In this document: piece by piece, positions 45,190-56,733 of the stretch | How positions within the stretch are numbered: the stretch's first letter is position 1 | Layout of the letters: each line of letters starts with the position of its first letter | NCBI GenBank assembly: GCA_031002005.1 | Contig: CM061920.1 | Location: 118,968,095 to 119,032,094 of the forward strand | DNA: 64,000 bases | Source: Vandiemenella viatica | Taxonomy: Eukaryota > Arthropoda > Insecta > Orthoptera > Morabidae | Direction of reading: 5' to 3' | Notes under the pieces: model-generated | What the model was told of the DNA's origin: nothing | What the model saw: the letters and a program-made list of their open reading frames with translations, nothing else | Databases searched by the model: none | Translations under genes and position numbers: made by a program

Positions 45190-47770
45190 TAAACGAAACT
45201 ATACCAGAATCATGGAAAAAATATCGAAAACTGTAATGATCCTGAAACAAAATAAACCCATCACCGATTCAAAATCATACAGACCAATATCTCTCATAAA
45301 TATTATTTGGAAGACGTTGGCAGAATTATAACAGACAGACTTCAAACCTATGTGGAAAAGAAAAAATTTATACCTCACACTCAATCAGGTTTTAGACAAA
45401 AACACTCGACTAAGGATCCATTACTCAGACTAACTGACCATTTGACCAAACACTTCAACAAATGCCGCTGCACTTTACCAATATTTTTGGCGAGATTTTG
45501 ATAAAATTTGGCAAGACGTATTAATCTTCAAAATATCATCCATAGGAATACACACAAACTAGTCAGACTACTCAAGACACAAATTCAGTCAAGACAATGT
45601 ACAATCCACTGTAACGACGCGACATCCGACGTATTCACACCAGAGTCAGGAGTGTGTAACGGGTTAATGGCATTTCCCCATAACTTTGGAAGATAATTTG
45701 AGAAGTTTTAAATATTGGCGGTTCGAGTTGTTGTCTGGTGACGTCAGCATCCGCCAAGTCCGTGGGTTTAGGGAGGTAGGACCCAGTTTTAAAGCATGGG
45801 TTGAAACTGGTCGTCGTCTAGTGACGTCAGCATCTGCCGGGTCCGTGAACTCGGGGGTGTAAACCCCAAATTCAGGAGCATGGTGCGCTTGGGAGAAAGA
45901 CGCACCTAGGCTTCTTGGCGGTGCAGTCTGCCGTTGGCCGTGGAGTAGGTGAGTCCGTCGTGAAAGTGAACAGTCAGTCGAGTCGACGAGAACGCGTGTT
46001 CGCGCTCAGTCATTATGATAAAGAATTAATTTTGTAGAAGGTAATTTCTTTGGTGATATGAAGGAACTTTAGTAATGAAGAAAGTATTTGCAGAATTTTA
46101 TATGAATTGTTTCGTGGTGAGCCATAGGTATGGTCTGAGAACTAGTAAGGGTGTTGTATGAATGAAAAGAGTGCGTGTTATTCAGTCTAAATATATCGGA
46201 GGCATTACCTGTAATCTTAAAGGATCGAAGTACCGATAGCGAACTTTCATAAAGGTTGGGAGTTGGAGCGAGATTATCTTATTAACTATTAAACGCGTGT
46301 GTTTCAAATAAGAAGGTGCATTTTCATTTCATTTACCAACATAGCTTTGGTTGGCGACCGTCAGAGAAAGAATCTAGTGAGTGCGTGGAAGCTTTAAAGG
46401 TTCACAGTAAGTATTGTAACCAAACCACTAGCATAACCGCGACAAGTGCTACAGGGAGGAATTCCATCTCCCCTGCTCTTCATCGTGTATGGATCAGACA
46501 TGCCGGCAGCTGGCGGAATTGACGAAGAGTCAGCACAATACGCAGATGACACCGCTTACTGGTGCTCGGCGGTCAGTACGAAAACTGTAAACAGACGCGC
46601 GACACATTACTTGACAAGACTGCAGGACTGGATGAGCAAATGGAGAATTAAACCCAATCCAACAAAAACTCAGATAGTTCTGTACAGACATAGAAACCTT
46701 ACCAAGAAACGACAGCAAAAACAAGACATACAACTGACTCTGTGGAACCAATGCTAAGACTGACAGACTGGGCAACATCTGGGGATAAACACTGACAAAT
46801 ACCTAAACTGGAAGACCCATATCAGAGAGACGCTCAACAAAATCAGGAAAAAAGACAGAACCTTATCAGACTTATACAAGTACGGTTCCGCGGATGTAGT
46901 GACCAGATAGCCATTCACACATACAAAGCCTTCACCAGGCCGATAATTGAGTACACTTCAATTCCAATGACCGGAATGTCAAAAACAGCTGCAAACAGAC
47001 TGTACGCGACAGAACGAAGACTACCGCGAAGCATCATGAAAATAGACCACCTGACGCCGTCAGAGCAGGTGTATGATATGGCGAATATTATACCACTGCA
47101 GACAAGATTGGTCATCCAAAGGGCTAGATATGGACAAAGACTCGTGACTCTCAGACAAGACATGCAAGACCTACTAACGACAAAACCCATCGTTACGCGA
47201 AAGCCGAAATACACATACATCTACCCGCCTAAAATGTTAGCTTTCGATAGAGAAAAGACGTTTAATGAAGCAGACAGAGACGAAATGCTCAACGACCTGA
47301 CACAAAATGAACAACTACCTCCAAGACCAAGGCGGGTAGAGGACGAAGGCGAAAACAACGAATAAACAAACAAACCAGATTGCACATTCCAAACTGCGGT
47401 ATAGCGGCCAGGCACCTCTAAATTACAAATTACAGAAATCTAGCTATAAGAAAAGAAGGAAACCAGTCAAACAAAATGTAATAAACTGAATTATATAAAA
47501 GAAAAAAAATTGTACGTAAATTAGATTCAATCTAGATACTAGAACATTTAGAAATTAAAACAATTAAGTCTAAGTTTCTAAAATATAAGAATAATTATAA
47601 GAAAATAATAATAATAATAATAATAATGTAAAAAGACATGAGGCAAATGTAAAAATGTATACGAAAATAAAGTTAATGTAACAACTATAGCCTGAAAAGA
47701 GCCACAGATATATAACAGCCCGCTAATGGCCCTCAGCCAAAGAAAAGAAAGGTAGAGAAAAAGACAAAAG
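45190..47770 (+). pseudogene. LINE with RT domain, split by a solo LTR
   Basis: RT pieces in order: ILKQNKPITDSKSYRPISLI (45235-45295), IITDRLQTYVEKKKFIPHTQ then SGFRQKHSTKDPLLRLTDHL (45325-45450), TPESG just before the LTR, then GGIPSPLLFIVYGSDMP and QYADDTAYWC with YADD at 46539-46550, WMSKWRIKPNPTKTQIVLYR, and after frameshifts a C-terminal region ending at 47365 (ARYGQRLVTLRQDMQDLLT). It fits the Jockey/CR1-like group. The 3' UTR runs to about 47770 and includes an (ATA)n run at 47608-47630. Upstream endonuclease is absent (5' truncation). Confidence 0.85.
45655..46444. mobile_element. solo LTR, 790 bp, inside the LINE RT frame
   Basis: The insertion starts TGTAACGGGTTA and ends CCGCGACA, the TG...CA borders of LTR retrotransposons, and is flanked by the 4-bp repeat AGTG (45651-45654, 46445-46448). 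Removing it with one repeat joins the LINE codons exactly into the expected GVLQGGIPSP of RT motif 4. It contains two TGACGTCAGCATC repeats (about 45739 and 45829) that could be enhancer-like. No internal retroviral genes, so recombination between two LTRs is inferred. A 4-bp duplication suits a Gypsy-type element but the family is not proven. Confidence 0.9.
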
Positions 47771-47776
47771 TGCAAT

Positions 47777-47826
47777 ATCGTGTTACCACAACACCATCCG
47801 GCGGTACACCCGTGAAGACTTCATTG
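47777..47826 (+). mobile_element. hairpin element, half-arm fragment (copy 5)
   Basis: ACAACACCATCCGGCGGTAC followed by ACCCGTGAAGACTTCATTG equals the arm-to-tail junction of copies 1 and 4. The inverted partner and the CGCCGGGAAAGTC terminus are missing. It lies directly after the LINE 3' UTR. Confidence 0.6.
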
Positions 47827-48201
47827 CTCCAAGCACATGTAGTATCATCGCATGCAAGTTACGAGGGAACACAAGAAACAAAACTGAAGTACGATAATTT
47901 CTATACCTCTCCAGAGTCCTGAATGTAGTTGAACCGTGTGGAAGTTGCACAAAATTAAATTGTTCAAGTTATGTTCAAATAAGGGAATATTTATGACTAC
48001 AATCTGGAACAACCTTTTCATGCAAGAATCAAAGACAACGAGGAAAGTTGAAAGAAAGGGTACAAAGAAATTTTGAAGACTAATCGCAAAATGCCAGAAA
48101 TGTTTTAACTTCAGTAGAACCAGATATTTCCCCGGTAGTTTAAAGTTTCATTCAACCACACTTACAGGTAACATGTTAAATATATCATTATTTAGGCAAC
48201 T
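47827..48201. other. no identifiable gene
   Basis: Unique AT-rich sequence between elements. Confidence 0.4.
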
Positions 48202-48209
48202 GTATGAAT

Positions 48210-48462
48210 TGCCGGCCTCGGTAGCGTAGGCACTAAGGTGTTAGCTCCACGTGCCGAAGGTAGCCGGTTTGAGTCCAGCCGAGGGCACGGGTGTTTAGTG
48301 CATGCGTTGTGCGTGTATAAGTTTTGTGTGTCTGTGCTGTCGGTCCTCTGGTGTCCATACTTACAAGCTGCAATATATATACTGCATGACTGATTCGCTG
48401 GAAGCTACGATAATCACATTAAGCTGGCTGTGTGGCCTCAATTGCAGAATGCCATTTAAAAA
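48210..48462 (+). mobile_element. SINE family 2, full-length copy
   Basis: The tRNA-like head starts GCCGGCCTCGGTAGCGTAGG (A-box region) and has CCGGTTTGAGTCCAGCCG as B-box region near 48268. The body has GTGTCCATACTTACAAGCTG and AGCTGGCTGTGTGGCCTCAA, and the 3' end CAGAATGCCATTTAAAAA. The target duplication is GTATGAAT (48202-48209 and 48463-48470). The ORF across it is not a gene. Probably Pol III-transcribed when intact. Confidence 0.85.
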
Positions 48463-48470
48463 GTATGAAT

Positions 48471-49390
48471 ACCGTCTATCAAAACGGCTAAGAAAAATAG
48501 CAGACTTCCACATTTTATTTAAAATATAAATCAAACAAATAAAATAATTTACAATCTACTTTAATTCACTCATACAGGCAAATGTTAAATCACATCTAAC
48601 GCAAGGTTTTGTTTCGAAACGTAGTAACGTGATTTTTATTTATGAATAGATTCCCTAAAACACATGCTTCAGCTCTGTAAGTGAACAGATCAATAATAAT
48701 AATAAAACAACCCACGGCATAATTAACACAAATTTCTTCGTCACATGGAACTTGGCATTTTAAAATTCTATTTACCCCATCTGATAAAACTGAGTCTGCG
48801 CACATTAATTCTATATAGACTATGTACTAAATGATGTTAGCTGACTTCTGATATCGTGTTCTGCTCTTTAGCCAGACAGTTTTTGCGAGTTTCCAAAATC
48901 GATAATCGATATATGCGTGGAACAGATGATGTCTTTAATGACATGAGCAACTAGGAGCGCGGATTCACTTTACCGAAGCCCACAACTTCAAGCAGACGTA
49001 TAAAATTTAATGAAGTTGAAAATTCAAAACGAGAACATTAAACAAAAAATTGAAGAGCATTATCCTGCTAGGTGCGTGGCAAAAGAAAATTTACACTTAA
49101 TTTTTATCCATCCATCTATAAACAGTAACCATAAATCGTGTAAGGTCTATTTTCAATCCGAACTACATTTGTTTTACTATCTGAGCCCCAAATGTTCTGG
49201 CTACTCATCACTAAAAAGCAGTAACATATGTTTCAGGTCCAACACCAAAGAAAACCATTAGAAGAAAAAACAACATTTCTATTCGATGCAGATGTTCTGG
49301 CTGAGCGACGCGATCGCCTAAGTCATCGTAGCGTTTTAGTCCCAAAGACTCACATCCGCACCGCCTCAACAAGATAATGATGGCCGAGCA
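48471..49390. other. no identifiable gene
   Basis: AT-rich unique sequence. ORF 49010-49261 has no recognisable motif. Confidence 0.4.
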
Positions 49391-49400
49391 ATGCTACATC

Positions 49401-49401
<1 letters not shown>

Positions 49402-49436
<35 letters not shown>

Positions 49437-49622
49437 GCATTCGGCAACGGAGGCCATACAGCCAGCTCAATGTGTATTTTTTCCAATGTATGGACGCCAC
49501 AGGACGGACAGGACATTCACACATACACACAACACTTAACATCCATGCCCGCGGCCGGATTCGAACCGGCGGCCTTCGGCACGCGGAGCTAGCACTCTAG
49601 CCCCTACGCTACCGAGGCCGGC
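49402..49622 (-). mobile_element. SINE family 2, full-length copy, young
   Basis: On the minus strand the head GCCGGCCTCGGTAGCGTAGG, B-box CCGGTTCGAATCCGGCCGC near 49560, the body (GCGTCCATACATTGG, GAGCTGGCTGTATGGCCTCC) and a poly(A) tail of about 32 bases are present. The target duplication ATGCTACATCG (49391-49401 and 49623-49633) is perfect. Two overlapping ORFs starting in the T run are artefacts. Confidence 0.9.
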
Positions 49623-49633
49623 ATGCTACATCG

Positions 49634-51336
49634 TAACCAGAGCACACTTCCCGAGGACGGCTTACGTGAAATGGGGCTAGCGACTACATAAAACTGGGCA
49701 CGAAGGATTTGATTTTAATAAACAAAAATAAAAATACAATTGTGATAATAGTTTTACAATCCACAGGCTGGCTGCCTTTATCTGCAGGAAGAAAACTAGT
49801 TTGGTGATACTCACAAGCGTAAGAATCTATCGCTTTTAGGTGTACTTAGCACAGTTATGTGTACGTAACTCTGTGCGTATTACGGGCACTGTTATGTAAT
49901 ACTACAGAATAAATCACTTTTCAGTCTCCACAATAAATGGCAAACCTGCTACTAATACCAATAATTTGATTACGTTAATGACGTGGCGACATCAATTCAT
50001 ACCCAAACATATCAAATAGTGATATCTGGAAAGACTAAATCAGTATTATACGTAATAGATTCTACACCCTAGTCTTAAGATAATTCCACTTCAGCAGTCA
50101 CTTTACGAATAAAGAAATCAAATGTAACGGCAGAACAACTGTAACCAATAATATCTGGACATTATTCTCGACGTTTAGAAAACTCCAGACGAACTGAAGA
50201 CGAACAATCTGAAATGATAACTGACAGGCACTAGGTGAGAAAGGGAAGCTCACGCAAATAGCTTAGAACAGCCAGACAAGCCTTGATTTACTCAGTGACA
50301 ATAGTGTGATTCAAAGCAGTTATGTCAGCAAAACAGATGTACTGAGAGCTGCACTCTTCTATACCATGCTACCACCGGTTTCCACGTTCTCGCTAACGTT
50401 GCACCTCTGCTGACAACAATCAATGATTTCCAAACTGGGTAAAAAAAATAATTAAGAACTATACGTACCACGGAATTACCAAGTCAAAATATAGGCATCT
50501 ACTAAGACCATTGAAACTTCTGTTGCTAAGCAGCAATTTTCAGCCTGTTACATATTCCAATTAGGACGAATAGAAAACGAAGAGGATCACGTTAGAGTAC
50601 AATTACCAGTAGCACAAAACCAATCCCAGAAATTCAAATGCCTGAGAAACTACTGAGCAGTTGCAGTCAAACGAATAAGGATGATCACGCCAAATATAAA
50701 GTACAGAAATAAGGAATTTTAGAGCGCCCCCCTACATAAGAACCATCTTCCATATAATACGCCGCCTATGGCTTGCGAAATACAACGAAAGCTGAGAGGA
50801 TTATAATCTCCACACTTGCTACGCCTAATGGAATACAATCACTGAACGCAATAATTTAAGTGCTCGTGGTCGCATTTATTCGTTCAAAAATGTTCATTAG
50901 TAAATTAAACAGCAGCATGTCGGTAAGAACGAGGCAGGCATGTTTAATGCCTTGTATCCGACGGTAAGAGTACCCCTATTGCAAGCACAATTAGCCGTCC
51001 GTACAGTAGCAGTATTACCGACAGGCTTCGCGAGACGACCAAAGCTTGACTGCACAATGGGCCCGCAATCTTTTTTTTTCCCCTTCTCAAAAATAATCAT
51101 TTCATCAATATCATTATTAGAATTCAGACACTTTGCCCCTTAGAGTAGTTTGGTTTCTATGAAGTCATAAAAACTATCCCAGGATTTAGACCTGCGGGCA
51201 TAAATGTGGATAATTATCTGACACATTAGGTAATGAAAACCCGTGGATTTAAATAATTCCCGAATCTTGCAAGATGTAACACTGCAGATTAAACAACTCG
51301 GAAGTACCTACACAAATTGAAAATAGTTCTTACTGG
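49634..51336. other. no identifiable gene
   Basis: About 1.7 kb without recognised repeats. Mirror ORFs at 50897-51100 and 50940-51143 occupy the same bases on both strands and have no motif. Confidence 0.4.
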
Positions 51337-51339
51337 TAA

Positions 51340-51669
51340 GGGAGCGTACATAAACTAAGTGGCTTGGTGTGGTTTGGGGGGGGGGGAAGTTCCAAGTCGG
51401 GCCACATAGTTTTCCATTAATATTATTTTTCACAGTTAAAATGAGGTACAGAACACACAACAGCATGTGAATATCTATTTACTTCATTTAATTATCTCCG
51501 TATGTAATTTACAAAAGTTTGATAAGAGAAAACAGTACAATATGTCTTCTGGAACCAAAACGAAAAGCTACATGCTACATGGGGGAGGGGGAGGGGGGTA
51601 GAGGAAAAAGGCACGTCGGGCTACGTGGGGGGAGGTCAAAATGGTGCTACGTGTTTTATGGACGTTCCC
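51340..51669. mobile_element. GGGAGCG MITE, copy 2
   Basis: Left terminus GGGAGCGTACATAAACTA and right terminus GTTTTATGGACGTTCCC, with TAA direct repeats (51337-51339, 51670-51672). The interior has G runs and TACGTGGGGGGAGGTCAAAA near the right end, as in the other copies. The ORF at 51519-51851 crosses the boundary and is not a gene. Confidence 0.85.
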
Positions 51670-51672
51670 TAA

Positions 51673-52666
51673 GCCGTGTAAAAGGGCAGGAAACTCAGAC
51701 AGTAGCAGCAGTGTTTGGCGCCTCCTTCCGGCGGAAGGAATCGTCGGGCCGTTGTAGTCCTGCCTTCCAATACGTAAACCGGAAGATACAAAGTACCGTG
51801 CCTCAATCGTGTAGAATTTTGAACGTGCTTATAGTTCTTTTCGTAGAGTGATCAAATGAACACCGCTGTTTTTAGTGAGTCACTTTGCCCACCTCTAGAT
51901 CATACTGTTAAATGAGTTTTTAATTGTTCTTTCCAGTAAATTTGCTTGTAGATTATAGGTTCCCAAAAGAGGGGGCGCGGAGACACATCGCGAGGAGGGA
52001 GGGGGGGGGGGGTTCCATTGCTACCCGTGCTGTACACCCTAGCTGTACACCGTCGGTCGGAAGAACTGTCACTTTCACCTCCTCTCAGAGTTGAAAACCT
52101 TTATTATGACACCACATACTTAGCGCGTTTCATCCTATATGTCATTACTACTACTGACAAGTAGGCATTTACCTTTTCAATAACAACATTTTGGCAAGGG
52201 CGGCGGGTGGGGGAACGTTCCTTTTGACGGAAGGGGAGGGGGGACATGGGATCTTTTCTTTTGATGGAAGGGAGCCATGGTAAGAAAGCTTTGGAACACC
52301 CATTCTATATCAACAGTTCCAATGAAATTCACGCAAGAAAATGACTGCACATAATAATAAAAACATTTGGCAACTCAGCTAGTGTAGGATGATGTTGGTT
52401 ATGACTGGTCGACTGAACCAAGTACCACGCGAATACGAGCCCATAAAACGTAACTCTTCCATATGTATTTTTTTGTCAATAATCTTTTTCTTTTCCAGAG
52501 AAAGCGATTACAACCATGGATATGGCACTAAGACTAACTGGTTGAATTTTTGGTAAAACAATTTAGTGCAAGTTTATGAGAATACTGTAATATAACAGAA
52601 ATGTGTGTCTTTACCTGAATAACTTTCCATAACGGTAAATCAAATAACAAATACGCGAAGCACTGC
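51673..52666. other. no identifiable gene
   Basis: Contains G-rich runs at about 52001-52012 and 52200-52250; otherwise nothing recognised. Confidence 0.4.
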
Positions 52667-52669
52667 TTG

Positions 52670-53024
52670 GGGAGCGTCCATAAACCACGTAGCTCCATTT
52701 TGGCCTCCTGTGAACCCCCACTCCCTCCAAGTAGCCTGACGTGGCTCTTCCCCTCTCCCCACGTAGCCGTAGCTTTATTCTCTATTGATTCCAAAAAATA
52801 TTTTGTACTGTTTTCTCTTGTCAGACTATTGTAAAATAGATACAGAGATAATTAAATGAAGTAAATAAGTACTCACATGCTGTTGAGTGTTCTGTACCTC
52901 ATTTTAACTGTGAAAAATGATATTAATGGAAAGCTACGTTGCCTAGCTCGGTAACCCCCCAACCAGCTCAGTTTAGCTTTACATCCCCCCCCTACACCAA
53001 GCCACGTAGTTTATGGACGCTCCC
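52670..53024. mobile_element. GGGAGCG MITE, copy 3
   Basis: Termini GGGAGCGTCCATAAACCACG and its near complement CGTAGTTTATGGACGCTCCC bound 355 bp. TTG direct repeats flank it (52667-52669, 53025-53027). The interior matches copy 1 (GCTCCATTTTGGCCTCC, AATTAAATGAAGTAAATA). No coding sequence. Confidence 0.9.
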
Positions 53025-53032
53025 TTGTACGC

Positions 53033-53268
53033 AGTCTTTAGTCGTAGGCAAAAAGCTACAAGAAGCTGAGGAGCTGATACGGGAAGAAGGACGCATCATC
53101 GTTCATGACGTCGTTAATGAAAAAAACGTGAAGCTGTTTCTCCAAAACCGATATATCTGGCTTGGGATATTAAAAAGTCTGTGCCAAGCGGACTTTCCAG
53201 TAATTAACAGTTGTCCGTCGGACAAGGCAGATTTAGCCGTGCTGGAGACATCCGAAACTGAGGCGTAG
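53033..53268 (+). other. unrecognised open frame adjoining the MITE
   Basis: A frame entered from the MITE gives TQSLVVGKKLQEAEELIREE, then GRIIVHDVVNEKNVKLFLQN and LGILKSLCQADFPVINSCPS before a stop at 53266-53268. Composition looks protein-like (acidic, helical). If the MITE and one TTG copy are removed, the frame opens upstream only to about 52618. I do not recognise the family; a transposon-protein relic or chance are both possible. Confidence 0.25.
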
Positions 53269-53269
53269 C

Positions 53270-53906
53270 AATTTTTCAATTGTGTGGATTGGGGACGAGA
53301 GCTGGTATGGAGTGATGCCACGCTGATTCTCTGGGCCCACCAGAGCACGTGAAGCCTTTCAGCTAAGAACAGATACGACAGTAACGATGTTTTGGATTAT
53401 TTATGCGTAGTATTACTCTCATTGAGTACTATCACTCTCACTGACTTATCAGGTATGTGCCACAAACTCAACAAGGAATCAGAAGTGGCCTAATTTATGA
53501 TGCTGATTGGGGTTATCAGACCAAAAACTGGCATTCATTCTAATTGTGATAATGTGCTCCCAAAACACTGCGTCAGCGAAAATGACGGTCTACGATGTTT
53601 TCCTGGATTTTTTCAGGTTTATTATTTTTCTTATTTGATTCTAAAAAAACCATACGTGATTACAGATTTGAGGCTTGGATGATGGGGTTAAATCAGATTT
53701 AAACTCATGACGCAGAAATCAAAATCCACAACGTTTTCTACACTATGTCTCTTGCTTAGATTCAATGACGGTGAAAATGACAAGATAATGGTAGCTTTAG
53801 AATACTTGTTTATTATGCAGAATGCTTGACGCCAACATTTTTTAACTGGCGCTTGTTAGATAAATTTACTCACAATATTGTTGTGACGAAACAAGCGGTA
53901 CTTTTA
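53270..53906. other. no identifiable gene
   Basis: AT-rich sequence; nothing recognised. Confidence 0.4.
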
Positions 53907-53914
53907 GACCTAAC

Positions 53915-54665
53915 CCAGTGCTGCCAGCCTCTTAGCTTTGAATATCCATAGATGGCCGCTAAAATTTCCGTAGATTGGGTACAAAAATCCGGAGACTCGC
54001 TAGCTAAAATACTAAAACAATGATTATTGAAGAGAGAGTCAAAATTAAGAATACTTTTTATTTCCATATCTTTAAAATTCCAAATACAAAATATTATTCT
54101 ACATTGAAAGTAAGAAATATCTCTGAACATATTTTATACATGGTCACTTTCAACACTGCTGCTGCTGTGCCTACTCTTTTTTTTGGAGGGGGGGGGGGGG
54201 AGGGGGGGACTATACATTATCTATTTGCTTTGATTACGTTAAATTTAACATATCTTCTGTAACAGGAAATGTTAAATACTGCGAACACTTTGACTCTCGG
54301 ATATCGGCTAAGCCTTCTCGGAAGGCACTGCTTTGTAAGTCGTGCCGACTAGCGTGTCACCGTGCATAAAGAATGCGCCGATAGTTGTGTATTACGGTCT
54401 TTTAAGATCTTTAAAATCTAAAATCAAACAAAATATGAGCTTTATTTCAATCGTTCGTTCACACGAGCGGATGCAAAGAAACGATTAACAATTCTGTAAT
54501 GCATTAACAATATACGCTCAAAGTTTACAAAACGCCAATATAAGGAAAAATCAACAAATAGTAAAAAAATAGCAAAAATCCGTAGATATTGTACAAAATC
54601 AGAAAATCCTAACTTTTTATAAAAATCCGTAGATCTACGGATAAATCCGTAGAAATGGCAGCACT
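53915..54665. mobile_element. hAT-type non-autonomous element, CAGTGCTGCCA family
   Basis: Termini CCAGTGCTGCCAGCC and AATGGCAGCACT are inverted. Perfect 8-bp direct repeats GACCTAAC flank it (53907-53914, 54666-54673). Subterminal AAAATCCGTAGAT/ATCTACGG motifs are repeated near the right end, and related TTTCCGTAGATTGGGTAC near the left. The 751-bp interior has a G-rich run at about 54187-54209 and no transposase. Confidence 0.9.
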
Positions 54666-54763
54666 GACCTAACCTCTTACTTACAGAGCTTAATGGGTAA
54701 GAGATAAGGCTGGAATCAGCAAAGAGGGAACACCATGGTTCAATTTCTTGTTCTTAAGTGTGA

Positions 54764-55010
54764 CCGAAAGTGGTGGTGTAACGGTTAGCGTTCTGGCCTC
54801 GCATTGAAGAGGACGGCGGTTCGAATCCCCATCCGGGTATCCAGATTTGGGTTTTCCATGGTTTCCCCAAATCACTCCAGGCAAATGCCGGGATGTTTCC
54901 TTTAAAAGGCCATGGCCGAATTCCTTCCCATTCCTTGACCCCCCATCCTTTCCCGTTTCTAAAGACCTCGCTGTTAAGAGACGTTAAGCAGTTAAAAAAA
55001 AAAAAATCTC
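54764..55010 (+). mobile_element. SINE family 1, full-length copy
   Basis: The tRNA-like head has TGGTGTAACGGTTAGCGTTC (A-box) and GGCGGTTCGAATCCCC (B-box) about 35 bases later. The body then reads CCAGATTTGGGTTTTCCATG, CACTCCAGGCAAATGCCGGG, GGCCATGGCCGAATTCC and ends TTAAGCAGTTAAAAAA. The target duplication AAGTGTGA (54756-54763, 55011-55018) is perfect. This copy sets the orientation of the whole family. Confidence 0.9.
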
Positions 55011-55079
55011 AAGTGTGAATTCAGAGACGCTTGACTCAAGACATATTTCCATTCAGTTTCTTGTTAATTATTCCGTTTC

Positions 55080-55144
55080 GACAATAAATGACCTATTGCC
55101 AACAGGCCAAAATGGCATAATAATAATAATAATAATAATAATAA
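55080..55144. repeat. (TAA)n microsatellite, possible LINE tail
   Basis: Nine or so TAA units at 55117-55144 follow CAACAGGCCAAAATGGCA, an arrangement like the 3' end of a LINE with simple-repeat tail, but the LINE body was not identified. Confidence 0.6.
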
Positions 55145-56731
55145 AATAGGAAATCTTCTTTGCATGTAAATTTAAAAGAAAAATATAGACCTTCTGTTAA
55201 TCATATTACAATCAGTGAACTAATTCTGTTTGATTTTGCAAGTGTTCCATTACATACGATATGAAAAGTGTTGTAACTGAATACTGACAGCATATTTTGA
55301 AGTACACAGAAACTCGAAAAATAATCGATTTATATATAATTTTACCGAAAATCTCCATTACCATTTCTCGTAATATTTTCCATTAATTTTAAGAAGGTTA
55401 AATTACATCCTTTTGGTTTATTTCGGCAGAAATCGATAGCAACAGTTTCAAAATCGTATGTGTAACAAAACTAAATAAAAATGTAAAATTTGATACCATT
55501 GAGCATAGTTTAAATAAGTTTCTTTCTATATAAAGTTCGATTTTTAACTTCGAAAACAAAGGAAATGTCAGTGGTGAGAATTACTTAAGCTCCGATTTAC
55601 AAGCAGCCATTAATATTTGTTTAATTTGATATCAAGTAATACAAGAACTTTTTACGAATCTGGCATTAATTTGAATTCATCATTGGCAGTCAGATCAAAA
55701 CTTCTGGCTTGGGGACATTCTCTCAGTGAATCTACTTTAGTCTGAAATGCTATTGCCAGCTGAAGAAATAGTGGCTGCTGCAAATGGAAATGGTGAATTA
55801 AGTTTCCGATTTTCGGATAGTAGGCCTACTTGTTTAAAGACTTAAATTTTTATGCCATCTGCGACCATAAAACAATTGTGACTTCCAGATTTTATGATCA
55901 TAAACAGAGAGAAACAGAGGAAAAACCGTGCCATAGTGCACGATATCGAAAAACTAATCGGTATATTACGTTACGGATAGTTTTAGTAAGGTCCTCTCAG
56001 TCCAAAACTCTTATCTTATTAAAGTTTTTTCTGCACGCTAAAATGTGAACCGTATCGTCAGCATACACAATTTTGATTTTGGGATATCTATGGTTTTGGA
56101 ATTAAAGAAGTCACTATCGGTATCTCTACGACAGCTTTTTGTAGTAAACACTGCAACTCTTTAAAGAAATAATCTGAACCGCAAAAAATAATAAAATTTG
56201 ACGTTCTTAGTTCATTAAGTATGGTACTTGTGCTTCTATCCTCATATGCAACAACGTACTATTTTACCATCCTTTGTTTAGTAACAAACTTTCAACTCCC
56301 AGTCTAGAATGGCTTGACCTAATAACTGTAACCTTAATTAAAAACGACCAACTGTGGTAAATGCTCTCCAAATGTCCTAATACACGTGAGAATTTAGTAC
56401 TACATTAATTATAAAGCGTATAACACACATTGCTGCTAAAAGATTTTCTGATAATGTTATTTTAAGTGAGTTATTATAGGATTCAGAATATTTATTAAGA
56501 TGGATTCCTTCTAGAAAAGCAAAGGTAATAAGAATTGAATACTGTGAGAGGGTATGGCGAGTATATGAACAGGGAATCCTCAAGAAGGAAGACAGTTTCG
56601 TTCCAGAGTAGTGTGCAAACAGGATCCTATCGTCTAAACTTTTGAACAAAAAGGTGAAATAAGCATCATATATTTTAATAGAAATCCTTTTTTTCCTAAT
56701 TTTATTTGGAGTGTAGTGGCGAAACGAGAAC
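55145..56731. other. no identifiable gene
   Basis: AT-rich sequence. ORFs 55830-56048 (plus) and 56377-56649 (minus) have no recognisable motif. Confidence 0.4.
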
Positions 56732-56733
56732 TA

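Noticed and set aside
54770..54840. Apparent tRNA gene
   Set aside because: A and B boxes are present but the acceptor stem and anticodon arm do not fold as a tRNA and the sequence continues into the SINE body and poly(A) tail.
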